From positions 1 through 6,888 of the forward strand of contig CAMLLG010000122.1 of the NCBI GenBank assembly GCA_946480825.1: 6,888 bases of DNA, given 5' to 3'. The position numbers were made by a program, and so were the translations under genes. How positions within the stretch are numbered: the stretch's first letter is position 1; the number at the start of each line of letters is the position of its first letter. Under the pieces are notes generated by a model that saw only the letters and a program-made list of their open reading frames with translations, searched no databases and was not told the origin of the DNA. The stretch comes from an uncultured Lysobacteraceae bacterium (GTDB lineage Bacteria > Pseudomonadota > Gammaproteobacteria > Xanthomonadales > Xanthomonadaceae). Positions 5,160 through 6,888 of this stretch are shown here, one piece after another.

Positions 5160-5750
5160 TCAAGGGGCCGCGGCGCCGCAGCCGCGGCCTTCCATCGTCA
5201 GCACCGCCGCGTATTGCGCCAGCGGTGCGATCCTGCCGGCTTCGGCCTGGCGTTTCGCGTCTTCGAGATAGATCCGCGGGCGGCCCTGGGCGTCGGCCGG
5301 CGGCGGTACGTTGTGCGCGGGTTTGCGCCAGACATGGATGACCGCCTGTCGCGACGGGCAGTCGGCGCTGGGAATGCGGATCAGATCGTTGAGAATCCAG
5401 CCGGCGGCGACGGACGGGTTCGCCCGGGCCGGATCGACCAGCCGCGCCCGCGCCTGGCAACGCTTCGAGGTGCGCGCGGCGCCGAAACGATAGGGCCGCG
5501 CCGGATCGGCGACGAAACCGCCCTGCAGATAGGTACAGGTCTCGGGAATGATGCGGATGGTGTGGACCGTGCCGGTGGCCTGCGGCGGAAAGGGCTCGCG
5601 CCGGATTTCGGGCGCCTGCGTCGCGGCCTGCGCGCTCGCGGGCGAGATCGTCGGCGCGAAGATCGTCGCCAGTGCGCAGGCCAGCACCCATGCCGACGCG
5701 AAGGCGGGCGTCGGCGCACGGCGGGAACGGCGGGACGGAGCGAAGCGCAT
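5160..5750 (-). CDS. Exported four-cysteine protein, function unknown
   Basis: The protein has 196 residues. On the minus strand CAGGA lies 6 bases before the ATG at 5750. Residues 1-42 form a long, Arg-rich signal peptide (hydrophobic core about 16-34, ending SPASAQA). The mature protein has four cysteines (72, 98, 131, 191), enough for two disulfides, which suits the oxidising periplasm. Visible segments are TVHTIRIIPETCTYLQGGF (61-79), RPYRFGAARTSKRCQARARL (85-104), WILNDLIRIPSADCPSRQAV (118-137), and a helical region LEDAKRQAEAGRIAPLAQYA (162-181). I recognise no family or catalytic motif. The open frame extends upstream to 5909, but those residues (Arg/Ser-rich, preceding the signal peptide) look non-coding and have no better ribosome site. 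It is divergent from hppA and convergent with the TTG-start gene, so it probably has its own promoter in 5751-6037. Confidence 0.75.
   Translation of the reverse strand: MRFAPSRRSRRAPTPAFASAWVLACALATIFAPTISPASAQAATQAPEIRREPFPPQATGTVHTIRIIPETCTYLQGGFVADPARPYRFGAARTSKRCQARARLVDPARANPSVAAGWILNDLIRIPSADCPSRQAVIHVWRKPAHNVPPPADAQGRPRIYLEDAKRQAEAGRIAPLAQYAAVLTMEGRGCGAAAP
5166..5189. terminator. Strong inverted repeat at the convergent gene ends
   Basis: GGCCGCGGC (5166-5174) and GCCGCGGCC (5181-5189) are perfect 9-base inverted repeats around a 6-base loop. The stem starts 16 bases after the stop of the plus-strand gene and lies within the last codons of the minus-strand gene (Gly-Cys-Gly-Ala-Ala-Ala-Pro end). 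Its position suits a terminator for the plus-strand gene, possibly shared by both directions. There is no T-run on either side, and it may simply reflect GC-rich codons for the Ala/Gly tail. Confidence 0.35.
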
Positions 5751-6037
5751 GCGGAATCCTGTGAGGGTTGCAGGACACGGACACTGCCCGGATGCGGATG
5801 AACTCGCGCTGGATCGAAGCCTGCGGGCGAGGCGTCGGGCATGCTGCAACGCACCATCCAGAATGCGTCCCCTTGACGTGCGTATCGGTTCCAAGCGGAC
5901 GTGTTCCAACCCGGGCGGCCGCTATGCGATAGTCGAGCGGTTGCCCCGTGCCATGCATGCATCGGCGCGGCATCGTTCCGGACGCGGATCGCGATCCGCT
6001 TCCATTGTCACAACTTCACGACTCTGGGGAGGGTTTC
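5751..6037. other. Divergent intergenic region between the four-cysteine gene and hppA
   Basis: This 287-base gap must hold the promoters for both divergent genes. I see no convincing -35/-10 pair on either strand. It holds two GTTCCAA copies 15 bases apart (5888-5894, 5903-5909), the 10-base palindrome ATGCATGCAT (5953-5962), the 16-base palindrome at 5984-5999, and TTGTCACAA (6005-6013). No open frame here looks coding. Confidence 0.6.
5984..5999. promoter_or_regulatory. Perfect 16-base palindrome upstream of hppA
   Basis: GCGGATCGCGATCCGC is perfectly self-complementary and ends 38 bases before the hppA ATG. Its place between promoter and ribosome site would suit a dimeric repressor or activator site, but no known operator consensus matches. 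A palindrome of this length can also arise by chance in GC-rich DNA. Confidence 0.35.
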
Positions 6038-6888
6038 ATGCTCGAGCAACAGGCTTTGTGGATCGCATTGGCCGCTGCGGCCATCGCGATTCTCTACGGC
6101 ATCGTGTCCGCGCGCTGGATCATGGCGCAACCCGCCGGCAACGAACGCATGCAGACGATCGCGGCGGCGATCCAGGAAGGCGCCGGTGCCTACCTGCGCA
6201 GGCAATACACCTCGATCGCCATCGTCGGCGCCGTGTTGTTCGTCGTCATCGGACTGGTGCCCGGCCTGGGCTGGCCCACGGCGATCGGTTTCGCGATCGG
6301 CGCGGTGCTGTCCGGCGTCGCCGGCTTCATCGGCATGTTCGTCTCGGTGCGCGCCAACGTACGCACCACGCAGGCGGCGACCAAGGGCCTCAACGACGCG
6401 CTCGCGGTGAGTTTCCGCGGCGGCGCGATCACCGGCATGCTGGTGGTCGGTCTCGGTCTGCTCGGCGTGGCCGGCTACTTCGCGGTCGTCGGCGGTTTCG
6501 TGAACGATGAAGCCGCGATCAAGGCCGCGCTGCAGCCGATGATCGGCCTGGCGTTCGGCTCGTCGCTGATCTCGATCTTCGCGCGCCTCGGCGGCGGCAT
6601 CTTCACCAAGGGCGCCGACGTCGGCGCCGATCTGGTGGGCAAGGTCGAAGCCGGCATCCCCGAGGACGACCCGCGCAATCCGGCGGTGATCGCGGACAAC
6701 GTCGGCGACAACGTCGGCGACTGCGCCGGCATGGCGGCGGATCTGTTCGAAACCTACGCGGTGACCATCGTCGCCTCGATGCTGATCGCAGGCATCTCGT
6801 TCGCCACCTACGGCTACGGCGGCGTGATGTATCCGATGGTGCTGGGCGCGGTGTCGATCGTCGCCTCGATCGTCGGCACCTTCTTCGT
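6038..6888 (+). CDS. hppA: Membrane-bound proton-translocating pyrophosphatase, N-terminal part (runs off the window)
   Basis: HppA hydrolyses cytosolic pyrophosphate and uses the energy to pump H+ (or Na+) across the membrane. The first 283 codons are present. GGAGG (6028-6032) lies 5 bases before the ATG. The translation starts [20 protein letters not shown], with multiple transmembrane helices. [11 protein letters not shown] (48-57 and on) is the conserved segment after the first helix. The active-site signatures are present: [16 protein letters not shown] (189-204), whose Asp194, Asp198, Lys202 and Glu204 belong to the pyrophosphate/Mg site, then [19 protein letters not shown] (207-225) and [15 protein letters not shown] (226-240). 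The residue that separates K+-dependent from K+-independent enzymes lies further C-terminal and cannot be read here, nor can ion specificity. Transcribed divergently from the four-cysteine gene, with a 16-base palindrome in its upstream region. Confidence 0.97.
   Translation, partial: MLEQQALWIALAAAAIAILYGIVSARWIMAQPAGNERMQTIAAAIQEGAGAYLRRQYTSIAIVGAVLFVVIGLVPGLGWPTAIGFAIGAVLSGVAGFIGMFVSVRANVRTTQAATKGLNDALAVSFRGGAITGMLVVGLGLLGVAGYFAVVGGFVNDEAAIKAALQPMIGLAFGSSLISIFARLGGGIFTKGADVGADLVGKVEAGIPEDDPRNPAVIADNVGDNVGDCAGMAADLFETYAVTIVASMLIAGISFATYGYGGVMYPMVLGAVSIVASIVGTFF

Noticed and set aside
5888..5909. Two GTTCCAA copies (GGAAC on the minus strand) as ECF sigma -35 elements
   Set aside because: No suitable -10 element lies at the usual 16-17 base spacing on the minus strand.
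4891..5973. 360-codon minus-strand open frame
   Set aside because: It overlaps, in another frame, the four-cysteine gene that has a signal peptide and ribosome site. Its composition is Arg/Pro-rich and shadow-like.

Overview
The window is GC-rich, gene-dense DNA with Shine-Dalgarno sites, overlapping ATGA/GTGA junctions and several export signals. The gene content fits a gammaproteobacterium of the Xanthomonadaceae/Lysobacteraceae type (Lysobacter- or Luteimonas-like). It combines a split-subunit PntAB/PntB transhydrogenase, an ECF sigma factor followed by a membrane protein and a DUF3106-type protein, and a membrane pyrophosphatase. The taxonomic placement is inference from gene content and composition only. 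I found no RNA genes, insertion sequences, prophage pieces or CRISPR arrays.

Layout. Positions 1-1003, minus strand: the 5' two thirds or so of pntB, preceded by the small membrane subunit gene pntAB with a 4-base overlap. The NAD-binding subunit gene (pntAA) is not upstream, because the next gene is divergent. Positions 1148-1513, plus strand: a small exported Asp/Arg-rich protein made of 11-residue repeats. Positions 1577-4132, plus strand: a tightly coupled four-gene operon. It encodes an ECF-like sigma factor, a single-pass membrane protein with a cytoplasmic N-terminus (putative anti-sigma), a secreted DUF3106-like protein with five [LM][ST]P repeats, and an exported alpha/beta hydrolase. 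All three internal junctions are 4-base stop/start overlaps, each with its own Shine-Dalgarno site. Positions 4272-5150, plus strand: an exported protein of unknown function starting at TTG. Positions 5160-5750, minus strand: an exported four-cysteine protein of unknown function, convergent with the previous gene. Positions 6038-6888, plus strand: the N-terminal part of a membrane proton-pumping pyrophosphatase (hppA), running off the window.

How the parts may work together. The window is flanked by two ion-coupled membrane energy enzymes, the transhydrogenase and the pyrophosphatase. Between them lies an envelope-oriented block in which every product except the sigma factor carries an export signal or membrane anchor. 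The most interesting unit is the sigma/membrane-protein/DUF3106/hydrolase operon. Its layout suggests a cell-surface signalling switch, in which the membrane protein would hold the sigma factor and the repeat protein would be a periplasmic partner or output. That function is inferred from topology and gene order, not demonstrated.
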